Positions 48,098-54,849 of a stretch of 57,504 bases of DNA are shown piece after piece (the first letter of the stretch is position 1; each line of letters begins with the position of its first letter). This stretch comes from a virus. The stretch spans positions 1 through 57,504 of IMG/VR virus record IMGVR_UViG_3300020193_000024. One strand, given 5' to 3'. The position numbers and the translations under genes were made by a program. The notes beneath the pieces are model-generated. The model saw nothing but the letters and a program-made list of their open reading frames with translations, made no database searches and had not been told where the DNA came from.

Positions 48098-48118
48098 CCC
48101 CGGTCACTAGGACCGGGG
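48098..48118. terminator. bidirectional hairpin terminator
   Basis: CCCCGGTC (48098-48105) pairs with GACCGGGG (48111-48118), loop ACTAG, between A6 and T6. Same core as the terminator at 30856-30874. Confidence 0.88.
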
Positions 48119-48136
48119 TTTTTTGTTGCTGGAAGC

Positions 48137-48997
48137 TTAGACCTTCCAGGTAGCCACTGGCGTTCTGTTGCCGAAAACGTTAGTCTTTGGTAATGCGGCG
48201 TATGCCTGTGCTGCCGCCTGGTCAGCCGTGTTCAGAACGCCTGCCGGGGCAGCATTTGCTAGTCCTGCTGTCCCGACCAACATATCCGCCACGCCGCCAA
48301 CCGGAGCGGAGAAGTCGCCTACTTCATCGCTGTAGTCGGCACATACCGCTGCATCGTCAGACTGGAGACATTCCATTTTAACGACGCCTCTGGCCCTAGC
48401 TTTGTAGAGCCTATCAGTACGCTTGTTGCTGTTCTGCCAGCCACCCGCTGCCGCTGCTGGCGTTGCGTTGGACCATGCCGCCATGTTGGAGATTGGCGTT
48501 CCGGTTGCCTCAGCGATTTCCTTGAGATACTTGGGACTACACCCCAAGTAGGAAATTGTGAAGTTAGGACGCTTCTCCACCGACTGCACTAGCTCCCGCA
48601 AGCCACCGACGCTGTAGTGCTTGGACTGGTTTTCCTCACCGTCCGACACAATGTAGACGAAGTACGCTACATTGGGGTCTTCGGGGTTGGTGGTGTCCAG
48701 CAACTTCTGGAGGGTGTAGCCAACAGCATCACGCATGGCTGTTGAGCCGCTCGGTTGGTAATCTTCATCACTGGCTTCCTGTAGTTCTTCCACAGGAACG
48801 AGCCACTGATGCTCGAAGACTTCGCCGTTGAAAGTTACCACACAGGCTTTGTAGTCGCCAAGGTCTTTCTGCTCCTTGGCGTTCAGCTTGGCCTGCTGGA
48901 CTTGCTCGTTGAAGCCCATCACGGTTTGTCGTTTGGTAGGTGCCATCGAACCGGAACTATCCAGCACAATGGCAACATAGGTTGTCATTCTACTCAT
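48137..48997 (-). CDS. von Willebrand factor A domain protein
   Basis: 286 aa. MIDAS metal site: AIVLDSSGSM (D-x-S-x-S) at residue 8, a Thr in PSGSTAMRDAVG and an Asp in FVYIVSDGEENQ, so the metal site is complete. The rest follows a vWA fold (CVVTFNGEVFEHQW; NFTISYLGCSPKYLKE), then a Pro/Ala-rich tail that may be disordered. vWA proteins usually assemble complexes. Partner: the gene at 49021, on the same mRNA. GC-rich codons. AAAGGAAAG before ATG 48997. Confidence 0.85.
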   Translation of the reverse strand: MSRMTTYVAIVLDSSGSMAPTKRQTVMGFNEQVQQAKLNAKEQKDLGDYKACVVTFNGEVFEHQWLVPVEELQEASDEDYQPSGSTAMRDAVGYTLQKLLDTTNPEDPNVAYFVYIVSDGEENQSKHYSVGGLRELVQSVEKRPNFTISYLGCSPKYLKEIAEATGTPISNMAAWSNATPAAAAGGWQNSNKRTDRLYKARARGVVKMECLQSDDAAVCADYSDEVGDFSAPVGGVADMLVGTAGLANAAPAGVLNTADQAAAQAYAALPKTNVFGNRTPVATWKV

Positions 48998-49020
48998 GGT
49001 CTTTCCTTTCTTGTTTTTCA

Positions 49021-49992
49021 TTAGTGACTCCACTTCTTGTCGGCGGCGTTGAAACGGTAGCCTGGACTTTGTGCCCACACTACTTGCTTCCCTTTAGCAA
49101 AAGGGCGGCGGGCCTCGCCAGCCTCCTTCGCCAAAGAGATTGTCAGCTTCGGCAGGTTTCCGACCCGCTTTAGCTCGTCGAACTTTACCGAGGCATCCCG
49201 GTAACGCTTCCTCAGCTTGGCCATTGGCTCAGACCCAACAACCATGTCAAGGATGTTATGGGCTGTCTCGATTGTAACATCAAGTTCGCCCGTTTGCATC
49301 GCCACTCTGACAAGCTGGCGTAGTTCAGTAGGAACACCTTCCCACGAACGACCCGTCTGGTCGCAAGTGCCGTCAGGACGCAGAGGACGACCTGGGTATA
49401 GCGGGTTCTCGTCCGCATAGGCGTCAATCTTATCACCTACCCGGTAGACCGGCTTGATGGTGCCGCCTACCTCAATGTCCTTGCGACCTTCGTAGCCACC
49501 CTTAACTTCCATAAGAAGCTTAAAGGTGTTGTCTACGTCTACGGTGTTGTTGTTATCTGCGAACACGACGAACGGTTCGCCACGGGAAATGTCCTTGAGA
49601 CGCTTGCCCACAGGGTTGTCGGGTTCGTCGGGGTCATAAGCCTCAACGAGTTCCCGAGGCGTCATCTTTTCGGCCTTCTTGCTACCGACAGGACGCTTTT
49701 CTGCACTATCCGGTGGGTTCTTTTCGTCTCGACCACGGAAAATGCCAGCGATTGCTTTGGCAACCAGAACTGGCTGAACGGCGAACTTGCCGACTTCCGT
49801 GCGGGGCAGGAAGCTAAGGATGTCTTCGTGAGACATCGCTTTCAGTCGGTCTTCCGTAGTTCCGCCGCTGGCCTTGACACATGAGATGAACTGCTCTGGG
49901 TCGATGTAACCCGGTTTGTCTGCACCACCAACGGTGGTGTTGTGTTCGTTGATGACTGCGAGCGCAGCATCAAACTTGTCTTGAATAGACAT
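49021..49992 (-). CDS. unknown partner of vWA protein
   Basis: 323 aa, not recognised. The N-terminus is helical (MSIQDKFDAALAVINEHNTT). It has a Lys/Pro-rich linker, then a beta-rich domain (GEPFVVFADNNNTVDVDNTF; GGTIKPVYRVGDKIDAYADE) and a basic C-terminus. Directly upstream of the vWA gene, with 23 bases between them and a shared leader, suggesting they form one complex. AAGGAGAG before ATG 49992. GC-rich codons compared with neighbours. Confidence 0.7.
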   Translation of the reverse strand: MSIQDKFDAALAVINEHNTTVGGADKPGYIDPEQFISCVKASGGTTEDRLKAMSHEDILSFLPRTEVGKFAVQPVLVAKAIAGIFRGRDEKNPPDSAEKRPVGSKKAEKMTPRELVEAYDPDEPDNPVGKRLKDISRGEPFVVFADNNNTVDVDNTFKLLMEVKGGYEGRKDIEVGGTIKPVYRVGDKIDAYADENPLYPGRPLRPDGTCDQTGRSWEGVPTELRQLVRVAMQTGELDVTIETAHNILDMVVGSEPMAKLRKRYRDASVKFDELKRVGNLPKLTISLAKEAGEARRPFAKGKQVVWAQSPGYRFNAADKKWSH

Positions 49993-50005
49993 GCTTCTCT
50001 CCTTC

Positions 50006-50048
50006 GGTGCCGATTGCACCAACTCTAACTTACGCAGCCGATTGCTGC
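50006..50048 (-). promoter_or_regulatory. twin hairpins with identical loops in 5' leader
   Basis: On the minus strand the leader reads GCAGC-AATCG-GCTGC, then a 13-base spacer, then GGTGC-AATCG-GCACC, which ends 6 bases before AAGGAG. Two stems of different sequence carry the same AAUCG loop. Different stems with a kept loop suggest a site recognised by a protein or RNA. Confidence 0.5.
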
Positions 50049-50158
50049 AACTTCGTGGACTTTTCGCACAAGCGAGTCGCTCCACAAACGACTACAGTAT
50101 CATAGCACGGCTGGCCCAAAAAACAAGTGGAATTTGAAAAAATTTTCTCTTATAAAAC

Positions 50159-50779
50159 ATGTCAAGAAAATTTCGTTGGTCATTTGAGGCTGATTTCCCA
50201 GAATGTAAAATCAAACCCGAGTTTGTTCGATTAGCTGTCAGACCAGTTGTAAATGAAGATTTTAAGTTTCCACTAGAAGATTGCAATAAAGGTATTCCTG
50301 TTGTTATTGATAAGTCTGGTGAGATTGTCACTACTTATTTTGATACAACGGATGACCAGTTTAAGACATTTGCATCTCTAAAATCTCTTGGAACTGGGAA
50401 ATTAGTTTTGTTGATTCCTGGTCCTGACAAGTGTTGGTGTTGTGGTTTGCCAAAATTATTCTCCATTAGTGGTCCACTAGAGTCGCTAGAAGAATGGACA
50501 CTAGAAGGGTTAAGTCTTGAAAAGTTTAATCGTGGTGAATTAAATTATACTGGTGAGGATATTATTACAATTGAAGCAACCTGGAAATATGAGAGATTCA
50601 TTTATCGTTATTGCAAGCCGCTTCTGGAGGCTGTCGCCAAATCTCAGGGTCCACCCGCCGAGCCACCCGCAAAGCCACCAACTGTTGGCAACGGTGGATT
50701 GAGTCTCGGAACTCTTGGATGTCATTGTCGGTGTGGTTGCCCAAAGCCAGAAACAGATTCCAAGCCGCCACAAGGTTAG
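50159..50779 (+). CDS. third tail tube-like protein
   Basis: 206 aa. Begins MSRKFRWSFEADFPECKIKP, like the R-K-F-R-W start of the tube proteins at 714 and 1720. The same order recurs: GPLESLEEWTLEGLSLEKFN then RGELNYTGEDIITIEATWKYE, as the tube's W-x-L ... F-G-E-L ... V-T-x-x-x-R-Y. The C-terminus is extra (PPAEPPAKPPTVGNGG and CHCRCGCPKP). It is 46 kb away from the tube locus and may be a tail-tip or baseplate-hub protein. Low-GC codons compared with flanking vWA genes. CTTATAAAACATG precedes it. Confidence 0.65.
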   Translation: MSRKFRWSFEADFPECKIKPEFVRLAVRPVVNEDFKFPLEDCNKGIPVVIDKSGEIVTTYFDTTDDQFKTFASLKSLGTGKLVLLIPGPDKCWCCGLPKLFSISGPLESLEEWTLEGLSLEKFNRGELNYTGEDIITIEATWKYERFIYRYCKPLLEAVAKSQGPPAEPPAKPPTVGNGGLSLGTLGCHCRCGCPKPETDSKPPQG

Positions 50780-50951
50780 AAAGAACCGCTTGTTCGTCTA
50801 GCGTTAGCCCTTTATGGTCTACTGGTGGGGCAAACGGGTGTCCCGTAGGCCAATGTGCCATTGGTGGTTGCTCCCATTCAAATTTGATGTCCGGGTTAAA
50901 CTTCCAGCCGGGATTCATGAGGCACTGACAAGTGGGTTGTGAAGTAGTCAT
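50598..50951 (-). CDS. conserved-looking small phage protein
   Basis: 117 aa. It overlaps the 3' end of the tube-like gene by 182 bases on the opposite strand, but its protein looks real: N-terminal CQCLMNPGWKFNPD, then WPTGHPFAPP and a helical domain LTLDEQAVLSNLVAAWNLFL..DIQEFRDSIHRCQQLVALRVAR of a kind I have seen in many tailed phages (A-W-N-x-F-x-x-L ... E-F-R-x-x-I-H-x-x-Q). Function unknown. Confidence 0.6.
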   Translation of the reverse strand: MTTSQPTCQCLMNPGWKFNPDIKFEWEQPPMAHWPTGHPFAPPVDHKGLTLDEQAVLSNLVAAWNLFLALGNHTDNDIQEFRDSIHRCQQLVALRVARRVDPEIWRQPPEAACNNDK

Positions 50952-50956
50952 GTTTT

Positions 50957-50963
50957 TATCATA
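50957..50963 (+). promoter_or_regulatory. leaderless box TATCATA-N3-ATG
   Basis: TATCATA-GCG-ATG (ATG 50967). Same core as at 40865-40871. Confidence 0.35.
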
Positions 50964-50966
50964 GCG

Positions 50967-51161
50967 ATGCGGGATACATACTGTGTTATGAAGAACAATT
51001 TTTGGCTGCTGTACCGGCTTCGCAGAAGGCTAGTAGAGCGACTCAACACACTGCTCAAAAAGGGAGCAGACCAATCATCTATCAATGAAACAAAGCAAGA
51101 CATCACTAAAGTTGCCAAAGAACTTGGCAAGTGGCTCCACGGACATAACACTAGTCCATAG
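50967..51161 (+). CDS. small basic helical protein
   Basis: 64 aa, unknown. YRLRRRLVERLNTLLKKGAD gives a strongly basic amphipathic helix, then SSINETKQDITKVAKELGKW. ATG 50967 or 50988 (MKNNFW) could be the start; neither has a ribosome site. The stop overlaps the next gene's ATAGATA box. Confidence 0.5.
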   Translation: MRDTYCVMKNNFWLLYRLRRRLVERLNTLLKKGADQSSINETKQDITKVAKELGKWLHGHNTSP

Positions 51162-51164
51162 ATA
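51158..51164 (+). promoter_or_regulatory. leaderless box ATAGATA-N5-ATG
   Basis: ATAGATA-CACTG-ATG (ATG 51170), overlapping the previous stop codon. Confidence 0.4.
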
Positions 51165-51169
51165 CACTG

Positions 51170-51982
51170 ATGTCTGATTTTTGCTTTATTCTAGCTTGTC
51201 ACGATAAAGTTGAAGAGTTATTGTGCCATCTTGAGATACTGACTTTTTACCCAGACCCTTACGATGTAATCATCGTACACTCTGGACCCGACCCTTTGCC
51301 GTCTGTTGACATCCTAAGAGGCGTAACGGTCGTAAAGTCTGAAAACACAGGTGCCAATCCTCCTTTGGGGGCTGCACTAGCACTTCTCAACGGTATTATA
51401 GCCGCTCGACGACCTCCCCTTCCTTACGTTCAACATACGTTCAAGTATATGTGTTATCGCAACTGTGACGACTGGCTCTTTAATCATAAGCACACCCTTG
51501 AAACCTTAGAAAAAATGAAAACTCAGGGCAAGAAGATGGCTGGTTACAATTGGTTTGACGAAGGTGTTTATACCAACCTGACTTTGAATGAGTTGTTTGC
51601 CGACATGGCTATTTTCGAAGGTTTAGACCTGGAGGAATGGCGACGGTTCTTCAAAGAGAAAATCATTAAGAAGTGTGAGTTCTTTGTTGCCGACAAACTA
51701 TTTCCTCTTCTCAAAAGAGGCGAGTTTCTTAGGTTTATTGAAAGAGAGCATGGGACAGGCGTAGGAGTTTATGAGAGGTATCAGCACAACAGTCGATTTT
51801 GGAATGAGAAATGGGTAATGATAGGCCATCACAACCAAGACGAAAAAAGGCACGTCTACCACAATGTGCGGCATTTGATACCTTATGCAGATGAGCTAGA
51901 GAAGAAAGAAAACTTCGCTTTATGGCTTAGGAAGACCCTACCCGTTGTTTCTGAGCCGCCGCTAGAGCCTTCTTCCAGTTAG
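51170..51982 (+). CDS. putative glycosyltransferase
   Basis: 270 aa. It has a GT-A-like start (FCFILACHDKVEELLCHLEI; YDVIIVHSGPDPLP; VTVVKSENTGANPPLGAALA) and a possible D-D metal site in MCYRNCDDWLFNHKHTL. The rest is a helical acceptor region (EEWRRFFKEKIIKKCEFFVA). Sugar and acceptor unknown. Overlaps the convergent gene at 51927 by 56 bases. Confidence 0.6.
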   Translation: MSDFCFILACHDKVEELLCHLEILTFYPDPYDVIIVHSGPDPLPSVDILRGVTVVKSENTGANPPLGAALALLNGIIAARRPPLPYVQHTFKYMCYRNCDDWLFNHKHTLETLEKMKTQGKKMAGYNWFDEGVYTNLTLNELFADMAIFEGLDLEEWRRFFKEKIIKKCEFFVADKLFPLLKRGEFLRFIEREHGTGVGVYERYQHNSRFWNEKWVMIGHHNQDEKRHVYHNVRHLIPYADELEKKENFALWLRKTLPVVSEPPLEPSSS

Positions 51983-52397
51983 GGTTGTCGTTGGGGTCGA
52001 ATGGGTTCCAGCCGACGCCTTGGGTGGGTTCTGCACCGAAACTTACTGATGTCGGCATTGGCTGGTTATTCTTCCAGTCTTTGGCTTGTTTTCTTTGTGC
52101 TTCTCCTTCGTCGCTAAGGCCGAGGTCTGTCTGAATTTCGTCCTCATGCCCCATGCCACTAACCCTACCTGCCCTTCTCTTTGCCAAGGTTCCTGGCTCT
52201 AACCCTAGCATGAGTTCATGTTCTGCGTCTGTGTTGTTGGTGGCGTCTTTTTTTCTCTTGGCAGTTGTGCCTCGCACGTAACCCAGGTGGTCATCTTCTT
52301 CCTCTTCGGGAGTTAAAGGTGCCTGCGGGTCTTTCTTCTTAAACCAGTCTAGCCAACCTTCGTTCTGAATTAGCCATTCTCTGAACCCAATATCCAT
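51927..52397 (-). CDS. tagged protein, head-packaged candidate
   Basis: 156 aa. Begins MDIGFREWLIQNEGWLDWFK, a strong tag with a Q-N-E|G site at residues 11-14. The remainder is charged and disordered-looking (KKDPQAPLTPEEEEDDHLGY; RGTTAKRKKDATNNTDAEHE). A GTAAATA box lies 4 bases before the ATG and no ribosome site is present. Confidence 0.6.
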   Translation of the reverse strand: MDIGFREWLIQNEGWLDWFKKKDPQAPLTPEEEEDDHLGYVRGTTAKRKKDATNNTDAEHELMLGLEPGTLAKRRAGRVSGMGHEDEIQTDLGLSDEGEAQRKQAKDWKNNQPMPTSVSFGAEPTQGVGWNPFDPNDNPNWKKALAAAQKQRVGSS

Positions 52398-52401
52398 GCA
52401 G

Positions 52402-52408
52402 TATTTAC
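52402..52408 (-). promoter_or_regulatory. leaderless late-type box GTAAATA-N4-ATG
   Basis: On the minus strand GTAAATA-CTGC-ATG (ATG 52397). Confidence 0.5.
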
Positions 52409-52424
52409 GTTAGCAAACAAAAAA

Positions 52425-52456
52425 GGCCAGGAGGAAAAAAATAAAACCTCCTGGCC
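52425..52456 (-). terminator. hairpin terminator
   Basis: GGCCAGGAGG (52425-52434) pairs with CCTCCTGGCC (52447-52456), followed on the minus strand by TTTTTTGTTT. It ends the HNH/WYL_2 gene. Confidence 0.75.
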
Positions 52457-52520
52457 AACAACGGAACATCCGTTGCTTGCGTGGGTAGCCCAGACAAGCA
52501 TACCGAATGTTCTTCAACTG

Positions 52521-53057
52521 TCAAGATTTGACGGTGTACTTTACACCGTCCACGACCAACCAGTTGATTGTTCTGTGGTCAACCTGACGCAGACGATTCT
52601 TTTTGTCGTCACTGTCCAGGTCTTCGACCATGCTTCGGCCAAGCAAAGGTTCTGGCTTTACCAACTTGCCACGCATAGTTCTCTCAGTACCGTCCTGCTT
52701 CTGGAAGGAAACGGAAAGAGGCGTATTGGGCGAACCGATGAGAAGTTCAGCAGCCTGTGTTTTAGTGACTTTCTTTTCTTCTTGGAACTGGTCTGCCGAG
52801 AGGCAGGTTTCAATGTAGTGAATCTTAAAGAGTGTGGCCCCTGTAGAATGATACTTTCCAAGAATCTTAATCTTGCCAGTATGCACCTTTCGATGGCATT
52901 TTACACAAGTTGTTAGCATATTCCACCAGTGATAAGTGCCTCCATCCTTGCCTTCAATAATACGGTGAGCATCTAGGAGGTCGTAGTCGTTTTCACCGCA
53001 GAAGAAACACTCCTTGTCGAACAATTTCTTAACTTGTTTCTTAGTGTACTTTTTCAT
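52521..53057 (-). CDS. HNH endonuclease fused to WYL_2-like domain
   Basis: 178 aa. Residues 10-75 are a compact HNH with zinc pairs: ECFFCGENDYDLLDAHRII then MLTTCVKCHRKVHTG, then KILGKYHSTGATLFKIHYIE. The C-terminal part (PLSVSFQKQDGTERTMRGKL...INWLVVDGVKYTVKS) matches the small beta-barrel phage domain sometimes called WYL_2 (V-x-F-x-K-x-D-G-T-x-R-x-M). The second domain may help DNA or nucleotide binding. Start ATG 53057 follows TATAATTACAAGT with no ribosome site. Confidence 0.72.
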   Translation of the reverse strand: MKKYTKKQVKKLFDKECFFCGENDYDLLDAHRIIEGKDGGTYHWWNMLTTCVKCHRKVHTGKIKILGKYHSTGATLFKIHYIETCLSADQFQEEKKVTKTQAAELLIGSPNTPLSVSFQKQDGTERTMRGKLVKPEPLLGRSMVEDLDSDDKKNRLRQVDHRTINWLVVDGVKYTVKS

Positions 53058-53134
53058 ACTTGTAATTATAACAGCCGCTATGTATCCCTGCCAGATTTTT
53101 TTACCAATAATACTTTGGCGTGCGTCTATACTGT

Positions 53135-53545
53135 ATGGCTAATTTACCAGAGAACGTCATTCCTGAGTCGGCTACTAGGGACGACTCAGGCAGACGAGTT
53201 ATTGTCAATTCGGTAGGCGGTCCATCCTGGCCTGATAACAGGACTGGCAAGAAGGTAATTGAGAACTGGAACGGCGATACCATTGGGCAGTACGCCAAAA
53301 CTGACAAAAAGAAGCGGGCGTTAGAGAATGTTCAAGGAACCGTCGTATGGGGGCCTTACAAGCTCTACTACATGGCCCACTGCAAAGCAACAGACAAGAA
53401 TGGCAATTACATCAAAAAGGGCGGCAAATACGTCCTTACCAGGAACAAACAGAAGTTCATCACAGAACCTTATTGGAACGTCCTGCTCGACGGTTACAAC
53501 CGTGAAGTCCTATTCTGTGAGAAAGAATTGACATTTGTAGATTGA
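53135..53545 (+). CDS. unknown beta-rich protein
   Basis: 136 aa. Begins MANLPENVIPESATRDDSGR, then strands (VVWGPYKLYYMAHCKATDKN; GKYVLTRNKQKFITEPYW). Small, compact, unknown. CTATACTGT lies directly before the ATG; a GTG at 53120 is an alternative start. Confidence 0.55.
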   Translation: MANLPENVIPESATRDDSGRRVIVNSVGGPSWPDNRTGKKVIENWNGDTIGQYAKTDKKKRALENVQGTVVWGPYKLYYMAHCKATDKNGNYIKKGGKYVLTRNKQKFITEPYWNVLLDGYNREVLFCEKELTFVD

Positions 53546-53584
53546 AAGAATTTGTAACTTTCTGTCCAAAACTTGTAAATTTTT

Positions 53585-53617
53585 ATAACTTCCACACTAC
53601 ATAAGTGTGGAGGTTAT
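53585..53617 (+). promoter_or_regulatory. 14-bp hairpin over the ribosome site
   Basis: ATAACTTCCACACT (53585-53598) pairs with AGTGTGGAGGTTAT (53604-53617), loop ACATA, with one G-U pair. The GGAGG at 53609-53613 is the only ribosome site of the gene at 53622 and lies wholly inside the stem. The left arm contains TATAAC, a possible -10. Transcripts starting there would lose the left arm and free the ribosome site. Confidence 0.65.
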
Positions 53618-53621
53618 TTTT

Positions 53622-54371
53622 ATGGGTCACGTTTACTTTGTTCAGGAAGTCGAAAGTGGAGCTATTAAGATTGGCTGGTCTAGCAATCTCCGCAAAAGAG
53701 TGCTGGCGTTACAGGCATACAGTCCCAATAAGCTTAAATTATTAGCGGCTTTTGAAGGAACTTTAGATACAGAAAAGAAAGTGCATGAGTCCTTCAAAGA
53801 ATACAGAATAAGAGGGGAATGGTTTCGTCCAGAAAAAGAACTGCTGGACCTTATCGAGAAAAATAAGCTGCAAGAAGTGCCTTTGAATTTGGAAAAGGCT
53901 GTGCAGCAATATAATGGTCAGCCATCAAGCGAAGAGGGCAAAGAATGTCGTAAATGGCTAGAACTTGCCGAATATCATATCGAAGATACAGTGCCAGAAC
54001 CAGAGTCAGAAGATATGCTCTCAGTGGAGGAGGCGGCTTCTGCTCTTGGTATTTCGTCTCAAACCCTGAGAAATTGGGAAAAAAAAGGCATCTTTGTTCC
54101 AACCAGAAGTGCTGGTGGTCATCGCAGATACAAAAGAGCAGACGTTTTGGCTTTACGCAAACAACAAATGACGGGATTTGAATTTGTTCTCCCGTGCATA
54201 ACAGTCAATGACTTGTGGGAGAGTGTTCGTAACTTACTCGCCCCTTTTGACCCTATGGAAAAAATCAACGTTAGTATCCGACAAGATTCTGTGTTGAATA
54301 AGGTTCAAATCATTGTAGATTCAGAAGATGGACTAATCACCATCAACAAAAACTTTACTATCAAGGATTAA
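53622..54371 (+). CDS. GIY-YIG (T5orf172-type) nuclease fused to MerR HTH
   Basis: 249 aa. Residues 1-85 are a T5orf172/GIY-YIG-like domain: MGHVYFVQEVESGAIKIGWS, NLRKRVLALQAYSPNKLKLL and EKKVHESFKEYRIRGEWFRP. Residues 131-185 are a MerR-type HTH: LSVEEAASALGISSQTLRNW then IFVPTRSAGGHRRYKRADVL. The C-terminal 60 residues are unassigned. It could be a homing nuclease using a MerR module for site recognition or self-regulation. Start ATG 53622 follows GGAGG inside a hairpin. Next gene begins 1 base after its stop. Confidence 0.78.
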   Translation: MGHVYFVQEVESGAIKIGWSSNLRKRVLALQAYSPNKLKLLAAFEGTLDTEKKVHESFKEYRIRGEWFRPEKELLDLIEKNKLQEVPLNLEKAVQQYNGQPSSEEGKECRKWLELAEYHIEDTVPEPESEDMLSVEEAASALGISSQTLRNWEKKGIFVPTRSAGGHRRYKRADVLALRKQQMTGFEFVLPCITVNDLWESVRNLLAPFDPMEKINVSIRQDSVLNKVQIIVDSEDGLITINKNFTIKD

Positions 54372-54372
54372 C

Positions 54373-54807
54373 ATGAAGAATTTTTGGTTGGACCGCAAGG
54401 GTCCAAAAAAGACACGAATCAATATCTGGCTTTCTGCCAGTATTGCGAATGACGCATTTGAGATGGAGGACAGGACCACCGAGAAGCTCGTAGATTTCTG
54501 CGACATCGAAACCGCCCAACTCCAATCATCTGCCGTCACTAACAAGTTCACCCCCGAAGGGACCAATGAAATGTTGAGTCTCCTACGTGTGGGTAAGGCT
54601 GTTGGCCCAAAAGGTCTAGGTGCCGATTTCAGCCAGCACCTAGACGCATACCACCGCACTTCAACTCAGTGGTACAAGAAAGCCGACTGGCCACAATCGT
54701 TGGATAAAGCAATCGCACAATCCAACAAAGAGATTGGTGAAGCTGAGGCCGCAAAAGTCAAAGAATCGGCTTTTGTGGAACCAGCTACCAAGCCTGTGAA
54801 GATTTAG
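54373..54807 (+). CDS. unknown protein
   Basis: 144 aa. Begins MKNFWLDRKGPKKTRINIWL. Body helical and charged (MEDRTTEKLVDFCDIETAQL; DYHRTSTQ-like DAYHRTSTQWYKKADWPQSL; AIAQSNKEIGEAEAAKVKES). Not recognised. AAGGA before the ATG; probably co-expressed with the GIY-YIG gene. Terminator follows. Confidence 0.55.
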   Translation: MKNFWLDRKGPKKTRINIWLSASIANDAFEMEDRTTEKLVDFCDIETAQLQSSAVTNKFTPEGTNEMLSLLRVGKAVGPKGLGADFSQHLDAYHRTSTQWYKKADWPQSLDKAIAQSNKEIGEAEAAKVKESAFVEPATKPVKI

Positions 54808-54814
54808 TGAAAAA

Positions 54815-54842
54815 AGGCCCGCTTGAACTAACAAGCGGGCCT
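54815..54842. terminator. bidirectional hairpin terminator
   Basis: AGGCCCGCTTG (54815-54825) pairs with CAAGCGGGCCT (54832-54842), A6 before and T6 after. Lies between convergent genes. Confidence 0.88.
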
Positions 54843-54849
54843 TTTTTCT

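Noticed and set aside
50598-50951. First taken as a shadow of the third tube-like gene
   Set aside because: Kept as a gene after all: only 182 bases overlap and the protein shows a conserved-looking helical domain.
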